64,000 nucleotides of DNA from Inonotus obliquus (Eukaryota; Basidiomycota; Agaricomycetes; Hymenochaetales; Hymenochaetaceae). Within the stretch, counting starts at the first letter, position 1; each line of letters opens with the position of its first letter. The notes under the pieces are model-generated. The model was not told where the DNA came from. It did not search any database and was given only the letters and a program-made list of their open reading frames with translations. The stretch lies in contig JAJHTX010000004.1 in the NCBI GenBank assembly GCA_032164295.1, positions 1,116,001 to 1,180,000 of the forward strand, written 5' to 3'. A program made the translations under genes and the position numbers. This document shows positions 18,355-31,184 of this stretch, piece by piece.

Positions 18355-21300
18355 ATGCCCTCAACTCAAGTTAGCGCAAGCTTGTTACAGCAACTTGTAC
18401 AAGCCATCGTTCCGGAAAGCGGGAAGAACGGACAACTTAGAGATGGGCTACTTGCACGATCTCAAGTCGTGTTGTCGAGGTGAGTACGTTCTTGCTTCGA
18501 CCGTTGTACTTCCTAACCACAAATCCCAAACCAGTCGTGCTCATCAGGGCCCGGAACCGGATATATCCAACTTGACAGAGCTAGTCAAGCGACATCGTAA
18601 GCACAAACTCCATCGCCTATACGACCGTTAATCAATGGATCTTCCAGTGTCTCAGCATTCTCCGACCAGCACTTCTACACTTCGGTTCACACATCTCCTC
18701 TCGCGCCTCTTGGATCTGGTAAGCCTTTAGCTAGAGTCAGAGTCAACGTAGAAATCTCGACTAACTTCTTGCTCAGCCCCTTTTAGAAAGGAAAGATGCT
18801 GCCGTGCATTTTCTATACTCTCTGGCGTCACATCTATCAAAGGCGTCGGGTCCTTCATCTCTGCCATCCTTAGCCCCTCCACGAACAACGCGAGTCACAT
18901 CAAGTCCATCTCCCGTCCCAGACGAGAACATGTCGTCCAAGAGGCATACTGGGAAGTCAAAGGCCGACATGCTTCGGAAATATCGTGCAAAGATCGGCCG
19001 TCCTCAGCTGTCTGAGGATGCGTTGCTCCGTGACGCTCTCTACATCTTACAAGGCATCTCGGGGAAATATGTCAGACTGATCGAAGGGGGTGGGAGAAGT
19101 ATGGACGCACGGCTTATATTTAGTGATGATCCTGTGAGTGTATCTTTGTCTGGCCGAACCTGCAACTCACATTTGTCCAGCAACACTTCATCTCAGCTCC
19201 AAATCGTAACCTCATACACAGACTAGCGGAGCTTGGACATCTGTATTCTCGCGTCGCGGAGTTCGTGAGACAAAGAGAAGGCACCGGTGGTGTTGGGATG
19301 ATCGAGCAGAGTCTCTGCCACTACCTTGAATCCCAGCTCACCGAGTACTACCGCCTCATCGCTGTACTGGAATCACAGATGCAGGTATCAAAGAGTAGCG
19401 ATGGCCAGGAGGAGTCAGGTAACTCGGAGGACTCAGGGCTGACTCTGAAGCGTCTTGAGGTTTGGATTGATGATTGGCGATTACGGCTCCGTATGATGAG
19501 TGCCTGCGTCGAAGGTTGTCGAGATGTAACTGGCGGAGCCCTTGTAAATCTCATACACAGCTACACGGAAAATGGTGATCCCTTCGTTCGCAAAGTCACG
19601 GACGAGTTGCTGGAAGAGGTATCCAAACCTTTTTTCGTCATGCTCCACAAATGGTTATTCTCTGGAGAACTCTATGACCCTTTCTCGGAATTTTTCGTAC
19701 AAATTGATCCTGAACTTGCGAACGTCCATTTTGTACAACCCACGGGCAACCAACAGAACGGCTTCTTCGGCGGTGATGAAGCTCTTCCCGGAGATGACGA
19801 CAATCTGGGTGAATATCAAGGAGGCCTTCAACTATGGGAAAATAAGTACATCTTTCGAAAGGAGATGTTGCCCGCGTTCGTTGGAGAAGAATTTGGTCGA
19901 AAGGTAGAACCGAGCTTTCTACATGGCGAATTGGACGCTAACTTAGTTCACAGATATTCTCTACAGGCAAGACGTTGAACTTCATCCGGTATAGCTGTCA
20001 CGATAGCGATTGGGTCACAACCCGAGAAAAACTGGGAACCACCAATGACAGTAAGTGTCCCCGATGCTTACAGTACACAATCTAACTTTTCGAAGCACTA
20101 CAATATAGTGATATTGAGGGTCTTGAGCATTCCATAGATTCGGCGTACTCGATCGTTAGCCAGAGGCTTTTCGACGTCTTCTTCGAGAAGTTTGGTCTTT
20201 TGACGCATTTGCGAGCATTAAAGAACTACATGTTGCTCGGGCATGGTGACTTTGCCGACTCGCTAATGATTGCCTTGGAGTGAGTGGTTAAACCGAAACC
20301 TTCCTTTCATCCACAAGGCATCTGACCCCTAATTAAGACCACACCTCTCACGACCTGCCAACGCATTGTCGAGACATAATCTAACTGCTATACTGGAGGA
20401 GGCTGTACGATCAACGAATGCTATATTCGACCCATTAGATGTTCGTAGTCGACTTGATGCGCGTATGCTCGAGTATACACATGGGGAGATAGGATGGGAC
20501 GTTTTCACCCTAGAGTACAAGGTCGACGCTCCGATTGACACGGTTCTGAATCCAGATACCATTATCAAGTACAAGAGAGTGTTTAGCCACCTGTGGAAAA
20601 TGAAGCGCGTAGAAGGCGCTTTGTCGACTGGTTGGATGCGTGTTGCTGGTGGGGCAAGGACGGTATTACGAGTTCAAGGCAAGTACCACGTCTTTTTTTC
20701 CTAATTCAAAGGTATTTACTTCCGTCCCAGAACTCGATATTGAGTGGCATCAAGTTCGAATTGCTACTGCGGAGATGATACATTTTATAAGGCAGCTGCA
20801 AGCATACTGCCACCTAGCAGTGATTGAATGCCAGTGGAAGAAACTCACGGACTTCATACAGAAGAAAGAGGGTGGTCTTGACGCCCTCATCTCTGCGCAT
20901 AGAAACTATGTTAATGCAGTAGATAAAAAGGTGCTCTTGTATTATCCGAAGAGCGGTAAAGAGGTGAGCCTGGCTATTGTCAGGTGGAACAAGTCTCTAA
21001 TTCCGTGGTCAATAGGAAAATCTCAGGCTCCGAGTACAGGAGCTCTTCGATACTGCGATACAATTTCGATCTGCAATGGTAAGCTAGACCTTCCTTCACT
21101 TTATCCCTGCATTGAATTGACGGCGGTCAAAGGATGAGCTATACAACTATACTTTAGCAGAGCGCGCTCGACAAGAAAGCGAGCAACACGACGCGGGAAG
21201 GGTGAGTGACTTTTTTGCCTTCCTAGTTAGAGCTCGCTGTTGATCGTGGCATTTTTTTGACGCGATACAGGGTCTCTACGTCGATCCACGGACAAAGCGG

Positions 21301-21498
21301 AGCTACGAGGAAGCCAGGAGAGTACTCCCACGAATTCTGCAACGTACTCGTGGATATGCCGTATCATTTAGCGAGAACATGACAGCTCTCATCATCTCAC
21401 TTGCCGCTCATCCCGATCTCGACTGCAAAAATCTCGGTCTACGTCTCTCGTTCTCAAATTATTACAAGGTACCGAAACGCGAAAAGGATGCTGCCTGA
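18355..21498 (+). CDS. SPC98: gamma-tubulin complex component 3 (Spc98/Alp6)
   Basis: Core subunit of the gamma-tubulin small complex, nucleating microtubules at spindle pole bodies; pairs with GCP2 and gamma-tubulin. Twelve exons: 18355-18479, 18535-18596, 18648-18718, 18777-19133, 19181-19903, 19954-20050, 20096-20279, 20338-20678, 20731-20963, 21016-21078, 21133-21201, 21271-21498; about 850 residues. GRIP1 motif region: LLRDALYILQGISGKYVRL, YYRLIAVLESQMQ, LTLKRLEVW, VHSY-like LIHSYTENGDPFVRK. GRIP2: KIFSTGKTLNFIRYSC, YMLLGHGDFADSLMIALE, VFSHLWKMKRVEGAL, MIHFIRQLQAYCHLAVIECQ, then the C-terminal RYSFSF-equivalent LRLSFSNYYK. The LTLKRL insert matches GCP3 rather than GCP2. The intron starting at 20679 has a GC donor (GCAAGT) and is the only splice that keeps the frame there. 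Confidence 0.93.
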
Positions 21499-21871
21499 AT
21501 CGTATTCCTGTCTATTTGCTGCCATGTGTTTCTTGGATTCTACGTTTACGATAATGTGCCCTGCTGTGTTGAACATGATGTATCTGCTGTCTAATTCGTT
21601 GATATGATATCTAGATTAACCAAGTTTTACTACATGTACTACACAGAACAAATATATGTATGTTTAGTAATATCTCTATAACGTGAAGACCATGCTGTTA
21701 ACCGAAATCTTGTACAAACAATGTAAGAGCCCCTAACCAAAAAAATGCGGGATATACAAATCCAGTAATGCGAGTGCATCTGCGAGTACCATGAAATGTC
21801 GTCTACAACGTGAAAAGGAGAGGATGGGGAGATTACGAAGGTAGATAGGGTATAGCATGATTAGATCAGGT
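21499..21871. other. convergent 3' ends
   Basis: Between the stops of GCP3 (plus) and VIP1 (minus). AT-rich; no gene seen, expected 3' UTRs. Confidence 0.45.
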
Positions 21872-24800
21872 CTACTCGGGGCTGCTACCGGAGGCGCCCA
21901 AGCTTGATGAATCAATAGCTGAGATTGGTGTCAAATCGTCTTCCTGTGAGGCGAAGAATAAGTAACTAATCAAGTTAAGTGAAAACATCCCAGCTTACAT
22001 CAAACGTTCGATTGAAATGCTTCGAGAATTTTTCGATCACCAGACTGTATGGAAGATGCTGGGTGAGTTTCCTAAGAGAAGTTGCATTAGTTGACCCGTG
22101 AGGCATAGATTTTCCCCCATACTGACCTTCTCGGCTGGACATTTAATGCGTGCTTTGCATCTAGCTCGGAATCGAGAACGTTGGAGGAATGAGCTCCTTC
22201 ACTAACCGACAGCTTGATTGAATATTCCTTATCGGATTTCTGTCGTCCACCGTTGCGCTCGTACAGCTCAAATCTAGGATGGTATGGTGAGCTTATACGG
22301 GGGATGTAAAACGCAAATATCGACGTACGTGATATGTGACTACCAAAGAACAGCTAAATAAGCTGCCTTTCAAATCAACAGAGTAACAATGACAACGCAC
22401 GCAGTAATCCAGCTCTGGAATCCGTCGATTCGCAATGGGCAGACCGGAGTATAGGACAAGATTGACGAGCGTGTGGATATGGCTCTCTTTTGTAAAGTAC
22501 AATCGTAAAGCACTTTCGCCGGTGTTGCGTGCCTCCTCGAGGTCCTCTACGACGTTACGGAGCAAAGGCAGTGATGTCAATACACCAATTTCCTCTCTAT
22601 AGTAAAGAGGTAAATATGGTTACGCAGAAGAAGTGGAATTTGATCTTACTTCTCAGCGGGATCGATACCGTACTCCTGGGGAGCCACCAGGTCGAATAGC
22701 GCCTTGGCACGTCCGTATAACTCGTGAAGTCTTCTATCCTTGGGATTAGCAAAGGGCGGATCTTCTCCCTTCTCATGTTCTGAGAATATGCTGAAGAGGA
22801 AGGTCCGGTGGTGCAAGGCGCAGTATTTGATGGTATCATAAAGCTCAGAAATCTGAGATGTTGGTTGAAGCGATAAGTAAAATTTATCTAAAATATGAAA
22901 CAACGATCTTACTCGTGACGGATCGAACTTCTCTTGTTTAACGTTGCAGAAGTCTTCGAACAGCTTTTCCCAGCGTTCGCGGAATAACCAAGGTTCATCG
23001 CCGCAACACCTAAGTAGCCAAATCAGCATGCAAGATACTCCTGCAAGTGGGTACTACTCGCCATTTTTCTTGAATCTTGTCAACATTTAGCGTCTCAAAG
23101 TTCTTCCTCATGCTATCCCTGAATGAGCTGAGCAATTCAATAACCTCCTGAAAAATCAAAAGACTTTGGAATTAAGCCACGCTCCATAAAAAACAACAAA
23201 AACCAACCTTGACAACCTCGACCGGCTCTTTCTTCAAACTCTTCGGCCAGGTCAGATCCGGTCTGTTCTCCGACTCGCCGGGGCGCAGCAGAATCTTCAG
23301 ACGCTTTTTCACGTCATCCATCAAATCTTTGGCGGCATTTGAATCGTCTAGCAGGTCCTTGCGTACTATGAGCGGCACAGTATTCCCATTAGAGTGAGAC
23401 GAATTCGTGCTCCGTCTATCCCACCCATCAACGGAGGTACGCCCTGACTGAGAGGGAGGTGTCGATGCAGCGGACAAGGTGTTGGGCGAGTTCTCAAGCA
23501 AAGCAGCGGCAAAAATCTCTGCTGATGTGGCAACGCGCCTTTCCGAGGAAGTATAGATCTTGACATTGTTTAGAACGTCCTTGTTCATGATGGTAATATC
23601 CTTCTTCATATTCTCGCCCAAGTCTCGGGATTGATAGCGAGCCGCATGTGTAAACTGTGTTTCGACTATGCGTTAATGAAGTGGCATTTGCGAATAATGA
23701 TGGCTTACCTCCCCGCCCCATTTAAAAACCAGAGTCAACTTTGTCAATTTCCTGATCTCGCCCACCACTTTCCTCGAATACACCGGTTTGAGCTGAGCTT
23801 TGGTGCCTGGCAGGTCAATCTTGCTGAAAAGCGCATTGTTCAGAAGGGTCAACTTATTCAAGTCCTCGCCTTCAGCACCCAGACCCTTTGCCTCCTCGAT
23901 AGCCGTGGCGATCCAGCTCAGCTGCGCTGATTCCCGGAGTATTATCTCCTCCCGCTCTCCGTTTAATAGTCGTACGAAAGGCTGCGTCCATCTCTCTCCG
24001 ATTGGGAAATTAAATTTCAACTTCTGCTTAGGCGTGCGGTCTGCATGCCTAAAGACAGTCACGTTTGCCTTCAGCTGCCACGTCGAGGATTCGCCGTGGG
24101 TAGTTGGCATTGAAACCGAGTGCAGCAGACGTTCCGGAGAAGATCGCAATTGATAACAGATTTCGGTCAAGATTTCTGCGGTTTTGTCGTAATAAGATGG
24201 ATTGCCCTTTACAAAACTCCATCCGTTGACGTCAATTACTTGAGTCCTCTTGCCGTTTTCGCAACGCAGCATGTCAAATCCACAGACTTTCTGCTGGAAG
24301 CCTTCGCAGATGCGTGCGGCAAATTGTTTCTCTTCATCGGAAAGATGTGTGATAAATCGTATTTCCTTTCCATCCGTATTTCGCTGGACGACACCGTCTA
24401 CGACAGGCGATTTGCGCGTTTCTGCGTGCGTGTATTCTGGTCCAACCGTGTAGACTTTAATATCCTCCGAGTTGACTACGTCGACGAATTGTTCGTAGAT
24501 ATACGAGCCGTCCGTGCGAGGATGATATAAGCTTGGATCCATTTCGCTGGATTTATTCCCTATCTACGCTACAATTAGCAACGAGAGTTCGACATGTATT
24601 GCATGTACGCACCTTCCGAAAGAGACGACGCCCTCCCCCGTTACGGAAGTAGATGTAGACGTTATGATCTTCTCCACTCACGGGTTTTTCCACGAAAGGC
24701 TTTTCCATTACTTGATCATCGACTATGATAGCATTCCCATCTTCTCTAAGACGAACTTCTGGACATACAATCAGACCACCAAGTTTGAGACCCAGTTTGT

Positions 24801-25416
24801 CTTGAACGAGCATTTGCAACTCTTCGTCTACTTTTGGACCGCCGTCCCGGGATACCTCAAGTCTTTTCGGTACTGGTACATGCAGGTGATCTAGAATGGC
24901 TCCCACGAGCCTACGGTCCCAGAGCAAGGCTTGCATGGGTAAATTGTTAACGCAAAGTGGATTACGCAGCTTGACGTATTGAACTGCTTTGTGCAGAGGG
25001 AAGTCAGTGGAGAAGAATGATATCAGAACGTCGCATAGCGGCCAGTTTTTCACGTCTTTGAAGATAATCTGAGTTCAACTAACTCGTCTGGGCATAGGGC
25101 ATAACGCACCTTCATCGAAAATGACCTTGTCGCCGAATATCTTAACCTCAATGGCCCCACGAGCTCTCTCGACTATCCGCGTAAGAATCTCTCGCATCGC
25201 CTTTGAGCGTGCCTTGACATCCATGGCACAAACCCCCAGAATTATAGGGTTTGCAACCGCCGGAGCAACGAACGACAAGTTTGAATCGGAACCCGAGGGA
25301 GAAGGAGAGAGGGACCTGTTCGTGAACGCAGAGCTCGACCTGCCGGACCTGTGATTCTCCAAAGCGCTGGAGAGGACCGACATCACTCGCGTAGGTCGCT
25401 CTGAAAAGTGATCCAT
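21872..25416 (-). CDS. VIP1: inositol hexakisphosphate/diphosphoinositol kinase-phosphatase (PPIP5K, Vip1/Asp1)
   Basis: Makes 1-InsP7/InsP8 through an N-terminal ATP-grasp kinase and removes the same phosphate through a C-terminal histidine-acid-phosphatase-like domain; signals in phosphate sensing and polar growth. Twelve exons: 25110-25416, 24613-25055, 23709-24563, 23208-23654, 23062-23147, 22913-23009, 22650-22852, 22401-22596, 22329-22339, 22127-22273, 21999-22071, 21872-21943; about 978 residues. Kinase part: [69 protein letters not shown]. Phosphatase part: [20 protein letters not shown] (RHADRTP active-site loop) and [20 protein letters not shown]. An 11-nt micro-exon joins LDYC to ITFELYER as S-H-I-T. 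The intron at 23010-23061 needs a GC donor (GCGAGT). Ser/Thr-rich insert [18 protein letters not shown] lies inside the phosphatase domain. Confidence 0.94.
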
Positions 25417-25783
25417 GAGCGAGAGGGAAGGACGGGATGGTTGTGGCTACAAGCAAAGTTTTGCGACCGGCATACGGGCAAGTGGGTAAGACTGAGGAGC
25501 CGACCACGTGCCGATGATCGACGCTAGGACAGCTTTCGGAAAGTTCGGCACCGGTTCTATCAGCGTTCCTTCCGTTCCGACCGAAGTTCACGCTCTCAAT
25601 AATGCGGACGTATAAAAAGACCAAGGAAGCTTTCGATACCCTCATGCTTTCTCCCAGAAGGGTCTCTGCCAGCATGTCGCTAGTCAAATGATTTCTTTCG
25701 TTTCCTCGAGGCGGCCCGCCGCAAGCTCTGCCCTAACATATAAATTCCATGCCAGCTATGCTGGATAAGTACTCGGACTCAGA
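25417..25783. other. divergent promoter region, VIP1 / DUF5695-like gene
   Basis: Region between two divergent starts. Open frame 25148-25687 on the minus strand is an out-of-frame shadow of VIP1 exon 1. Holds a TATA box for the plus-strand gene. Confidence 0.5.
25739..25744 (+). promoter_or_regulatory. TATA box of the DUF5695-like gene
   Basis: TATAAA 40 bp upstream of the ATG at 25784. Confidence 0.5.
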
Positions 25784-28700
25784 ATGCCGCTCAGGCTCTC
25801 AAGTCAAAAGCTTCTTGCAGCTTGGAGTCTTTTCAATGCAGTATCGGACGTGTATCCAGCTAGTCATTCTCTGGGTCTTTCCGATGGCCTTACGACTTTT
25901 GTGACCCCCACTTTCTCTTTCGCAATCGTAAACGACTCACAGACCGCATATTCGATGCGACCAGGCGGACCATCGGGTTCATTCGACTTTCTCCCGTACG
26001 ATGTCATGAGCAAGCGCGACTCAGACGGGCAGTATCATCTTGGTGACGTGACGTTTCGTGTGCGCGTTGTTGGATCACAGAGTAGAGAATGGATTAATGG
26101 GGATTCGGCCCAGCGCAGACAGAAGGTCACCGCTCTTGCAACCTCTGGTGACACACTGGTCGCAGCTGATCTTTCGCCGACGCTCCCACCCGGATCGTTG
26201 ATTAATATTACGCGTAGATGGGTCCTTAAAGAAAGCCATTTACAATTGCTTTTTGACGTCTCGAATACTCAGTCTAGCTCAGTCGAACTCGGTTCTCTTG
26301 GGACACCGTTGGAATTCAACAATGTGAGACTCTTTGCTTGCTGAAACTTCATTCGTCTCAAAGTCCTTTGCAGGTCTTTACGGATAGGTCCACGGATGAC
26401 ACAAATAACAATTGTAGCTTTTTCGATCCTTACATTGGCCTCGACGCGGGTTACGTACAAGTCACCCCTCTACTCGGCACTCTACCTCCATTGTTGGTCA
26501 CTCCGGTCGGGAAATCTCCGTTGGAAGGGTGGAGGTTTCTTCAAGAGGAAACATCCACGGATCCCTTCTACCAGTCCCAGACTTTCGAAGGATTATACGA
26601 ATGGCAATTCCATACCCTTGCATACGCCGAGAACGAGTGGGGCTCTGTCATTCCTTGGAACAATGCGACTTCCGCGATATTACAGCCAGGAGAAACGCGT
26701 ACTTATGGAATTCAGTTCGATATTGCGCCGTCCATGCGCGACATTGATGACACGTTACTATCCCTTGGAAGACCTGTGGCTGTTGGCGTTCCAGGCTATG
26801 TCTTGCCTCAGGACCAAATCGGCAAACTATTCCTCAATTATAATTCGCTTGTACAAACCTTAGCAGTTATCCCGGATGGTGCGCTCTCACTGACGCGAAA
26901 CTCCGACTCGTTGAATTCAAGCTGGGTTGGATTTGATGTTACACCCAATATTTGGGGCCGTTCTCGACTGACGATCACGTTTGATGACGGAACGACGCAG
27001 ACTATCCACTACTTCGTCACCAAGGGAGCTGCGCAAGTCATGAGCGACCTTGGACATTTCCTCACAACAAATCAATGGTTCGACGATTCGTCCGATCCGT
27101 TTCAACGTTCACCATCAGTGATAAGCTACGATAGGGAGGTGGACGGAATAGTTATGAATGACCCGAGGGCTTGGATTCCTGGTCTCAGTGATGAAGCCGG
27201 TGCTGGCTCCTGGCTCGCTGCGGCTATGAAACAATATGTTCAGCCAACTGTCACGGAGGTGGCTAAGATGGAGACTTTCGTAAACTCAACTCTTTGGGGT
27301 TCGATACAGAACACAAACGGTAAGCTTGTTCCAACTCCTAGATTTGATTAGTGGGATGATACGGACCATTCTAGGCTCTGGAGCCTTCAGTGTAAAAAAG
27401 GTACGATGATTCAATCGGGTATTTGACGAGTGCTCCTAAGACTATTATCCAGTCTGTGTTCTTTTATCAGCCAGACCTCGTTCCAGAGTATAATTACCCT
27501 TCGTCAATCAACTGGGGCAACTGGTGGTCTTGGAACCAGGATGCGGCGTATGCTATTGACCGCGCATATGATTACGTCCACGTCTGTGCTGCGTACTGGG
27601 CCCTATATCGTGTAGCACGCAACTACGAGACCATTCCTATGTCTCAAACGTGGGAATGGTTTATCAATCAGGCCTTCGAAACTGTCATGAAAATGACCGA
27701 TGGAACGGTTGGTTTCGCTAATGATGGTCTCATGGACGAAACCGTCTTCCTGTACTTGTTAGACGACTTGAAGAGGGAAGGTTTCGCTACGAACGCCACG
27801 GCAATGGAGAGCCGTATGAGAGTACGACAGACTCGCTGGGCGCGTACGCGATTTCCGTATGTGGCCGCGTCTGGATGGCTTTCTGCAGCTAATCAGTTTA
27901 TTTGTTCTTTTCAGCTTCGCTTCCGAGATGGCATGGGACTCCACGGCGCAAGAAGGTGTCTATGCCTGGAGCAAATACTTCAATGATACCACGACGGCTA
28001 CAAATGCTCTCAATTCCATCCTTGCCTATCAGCCCACTGTCGCACATTGGGGTTACAACGGGAATGCGCGGAGATACTGGTAGGTCTAGAGTCACAAAGC
28101 TCAATGGACTGCCATTCATGATGATTAGGGACAATATCTACGGAGGCAAATTGATGCGATACGAACGCCAAATCCACCACTACGGCAGTGGACTGAACTC
28201 TCTACCCATAATGTCCCAATTCGAGTCGAATCCAGATGACTTCTACCTTCTGCGCGTCGCCTTCGGCGGTCTTTCGGGTCCGTTGACAAACATCGATCAA
28301 GACGGCTTTGCGTCAGCATCCTTTCACTCATTTGCGGACACACTCAAATGGGACGCATATTCGGGTGACTATGGACCGAACTTTGTCGGACATGCGCTCA
28401 ATTCCGGGACGTACCTTGTTCAACACCCAACCTTTGGCTGGCAGGCATTCGGTGGAATTGTGACTACTCGGACTCGGACGAACGTTCATGTCCAGGTACG
28501 CGACTCTGTGCGTAGGCGCGTGTTTATCGCACCGCTCGGGACGCTATTCACTCTTGACGCGGGTGCTTTCGATGAGTTCACGTTTAATCCCGAGAGCAAG
28601 GCCGTTACATTCACAGTTCTACCTTCACCAAGAGGAATTGAAGATGCTGCCGCCGCTCCCAGAGCACGGTTGATTGTCTCACAGACAACTGGTGACGCGC

Positions 28701-28798
28701 CGATTTTACGGCCTGCGGAGAACTTGCAGCAAGATGCTGGAGCTTGGGTTGCACCATTTGAATCGGACGTGGCGAGAGTGACCTTCGTCCTAGCATAG
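25784..28798 (+). CDS. large secreted protein, DUF5695-like, probably carbohydrate-active
   Basis: Six exons (25784-26323, 26374-27319, 27375-27400, 27453-27856, 27915-28079, 28129-28798), about 916 residues. A signal peptide-like start (MPLRLSSQKLLAAWSLFNAV) precedes SLGLSDGLTTFVTPTFSFAI. An N-terminal beta-rich half (GDVTFRVRVVGSQSREW, FEGLYEWQFHTLAYAENEWG) is followed by a Trp/Tyr-rich alpha-helical half (INWGNWWSWNQDAAYAIDRA, AYWALYRVARNYETI, ASEMAWDSTAQEGVYAWSKY, HHYGSGLNSLPIM) and a C-terminal beta segment. This layout of beta-sandwich plus helical toroid with many Trp/Asp/Glu resembles glycoside hydrolases and polysaccharide lyases, and the overall pattern fits the fungal DUF5695 family. 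The enzyme activity, if any, is unknown; candidate acids are not assigned. Several N-glycosylation sequons (NDT, NAT, NSS) support secretion. Confidence 0.75.
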
Positions 28799-28983
28799 TT
28801 GACGTCGAGGCTGTCAGGAGAGACACTTGATAAAGTTTAGTGGCTTGATTGACTAGGCGCACACTGTGATATTCTTTTGGACGGAATTAAAATTCAGACG
28901 TATTTTGTCATACAAATAAGTTTAATCAATATCATGATAAGATAGGTTGTGTTCCTAGCTCAGCCACGTCTAACTGAAGTCTA

Positions 28984-31184
28984 TCATGCATCCTTGCTCT
29001 TCTCATTACTCATCTCGTCTACATCACCACGTTCTTTCCTCTCATGATGATGGAGATGTTTGTCCGCGGGTCTCCAGCTTGCAGAATTCCATGGTTTGAC
29101 TTCCGACCGGTATAGTTCGTCGACTTCCTCAAGACTGAGGCCTTTCACCTTAGGGATGAAGATGTACACATAGAAGAAGCCAAAGACGAGCATTCCGAAG
29201 AAGATCATGAGGATCCATGGGCCGATCCTTCAGAAAGAAGGTCCGTCAATGGACGAACATGTCCTCCGAGAAATGAGTAGGCTTACCTATTGGCAATCCG
29301 CGGGGCAAAGAACGAGAGTATGAAGTTCCAAATCCAATCTGTCGACAAGCAGTGAATAACGAGATATGATGCTCCTTCAGTCCTATTTACTCACTTGATG
29401 CACTTCCTAAAGCAATGCACTTGGGGCGGACACGCAATGGGAACGATTCTCCAAGATACACCCATGGCGTCGGACCCCAGAATATACTAAAACTGAAGAC
29501 GTGAAGAACAGCGAATGCTATAAGGACGTCTCCACCTAGACGATTGCGCGCCGTGAGAGTGGTGCTTCGTACGTCTGTACCCGGGGGAGGTAGCAGCTTT
29601 CCGCCAACAACACCTGCCTGTTCGCCACTGTTAGTAAGTGAAATGAAATCAATTCATGGTGTAACCCACGATCAACGAGCAGACCGCTTCCATAATAGCC
29701 CCAGTAAGTAGCGACTGACGATAGAAGTAAGATTCGTGGTAATACGATCGGAAGTACGCTGATTTTATTACCTTTCTGCGCCCCCATGAGTCAATCAAGT
29801 ATAATGCGGGGAGCGTACCGACGACGGACACGGCACCAAGGATGATCTGAATGACATATGGTGATAAACTTTGTAATGGCAGGTGAGCCACAGGATGCAG
29901 AACTAATTGAGCGTTTGACGTACTCGGTCCCCGCACTCTTGAAGAAAGTATCACCGTAATAGTCTAGAAGCCGAACAAAGATTAGCAAATTAACGTTTAC
30001 AGGGGAACTTCAAAGCTTACAGTAGAAGTTCTGGCCGTTCAACTGCTGAATGAACTGAAGCATCATTCCATTAATCGTACGTTTCCACAACATGTTCCTT
30101 GTTGAAAAGCATTCTGCCCAGGTTGCCTTACCACCCTCGTTTTCTGCGCGTATCCCGACTTCGAGTTCCTCCATAATGTCCAAAACCACTGGATCATCCT
30201 CGTCAACAGAATTAAGCTCTGCAATGACAAGTCGAGCAGCGTCGTGTCGTCCCGTACCAATCAGGTGGCGTGGTGACTCCGGAAGGAAGAAGAGGCCAGA
30301 AAGCAGGATTAGGCCCCAAAGCATCTGCAGACCAACAGGGATTCGCCATGAGGCAGAGTTATCTATGGTATGCGTGGCCAAATCGATGACATAGCTAATG
30401 AAGATTCTGCAAATACATGTGGATGTTGTTGAACTTGAAAGATCAAGGTTAGTAACGAAACTAGATCGCTCACCCTGTGATTATCTGCAGCTGGTATAAT
30501 ACAAGCATAGCGCCACGAATTTTCTTCGGGGCAGTTTCACCATTATAAAGAGGCACAATGGCTTCAAAACGTCAGGAACTGGGGTCCACATGACGCCAGA
30601 ACAAGGACCTACCAGACATAGCGCCAACTCCCAATCCAGCAATAAACCTCCCGATGGTAATTTGCGCAAGAGAGAAACCCGTGCCAGTCTGAACGGCACA
30701 GCCAACAGTGAAGATACCCGCCCAAAGTAGGATTGATCCCTTGCGACCCATGCGGTCAGACGTGAATGCCTGTGCCAGTGCTCCGACAAATGTCCTACGG
30801 AACGAGAATGTTAATGAGCCGTGTCATATGATCATAACGAGTGATACCTACCCTGCCGATAGAAGGGACGTGATGATCGACTGGCGTGAGCTCGTCAAGA
30901 CGAAGCCACCCTCGCCATCTGGTTCCCCAAATCGCCGAATGAAGTCGGGCATTATAAGGCATCCCTATAGATGATTTATGAAAAGACTCAGACGGACTGT
31001 GCACATGTATTCACCGATATGACACCAATGTCGTATCCAAATAAGAATCCCCCTAGGAAAGACCTTGAATAAGCATATTCGAACTGGCTGAGAAATTCGA
31101 CGATAGCTCACCGAATGCAATGAAGATGGCGAAAAGGATCGCCTTCCGGTTTGTGGGAGTTGGCAGAGTAGCAGTAGAGCTCAT
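28984..31184 (-). CDS. MFS sugar transporter (hexose/glucose type)
   Basis: Twelve-helix sugar porter at the plasma membrane. Twelve exons: 31112-31184, 31015-31052, 30852-30964, 30613-30794, 30474-30561, 30021-30406, 29924-29963, 29772-29868, 29670-29714, 29395-29617, 29287-29338, 28984-29227; about 526 residues. Sugar-porter signatures: FGGFLFGYDIGVISG (TM1), GRFIAGLGVGAMSAIVPLYN, APKKIRGAML, LFFLPESPRHLIGTGRHD (PESPR loop), MMLQFIQQLNGQNFYYYYG (TM7), DSWGRRKSLLTGAI, WVYLGESFPLRVRPK and FIPKVKGLSLEEVDELY (PETKG-equivalent). The C-tail is His/Lys/Glu-rich (KHLHHHERKERGDV). QQLNGQNFYYYYG favours a glucose/hexose substrate. Intron 29715-29771 (57 nt) is stop-free and in frame. Ends 185 bp from the convergent DUF5695-like gene. 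Confidence 0.93.

Noticed and set aside
24120..24530. 136-codon plus-strand frame
   Set aside because: Antisense shadow of the VIP1 kinase exon, whose motifs are strongly conserved on the other strand.
25148..25687. 179-codon minus-strand frame upstream of VIP1
   Set aside because: Out of frame with VIP1 exon 1 and overlapping it; no recognisable domain.
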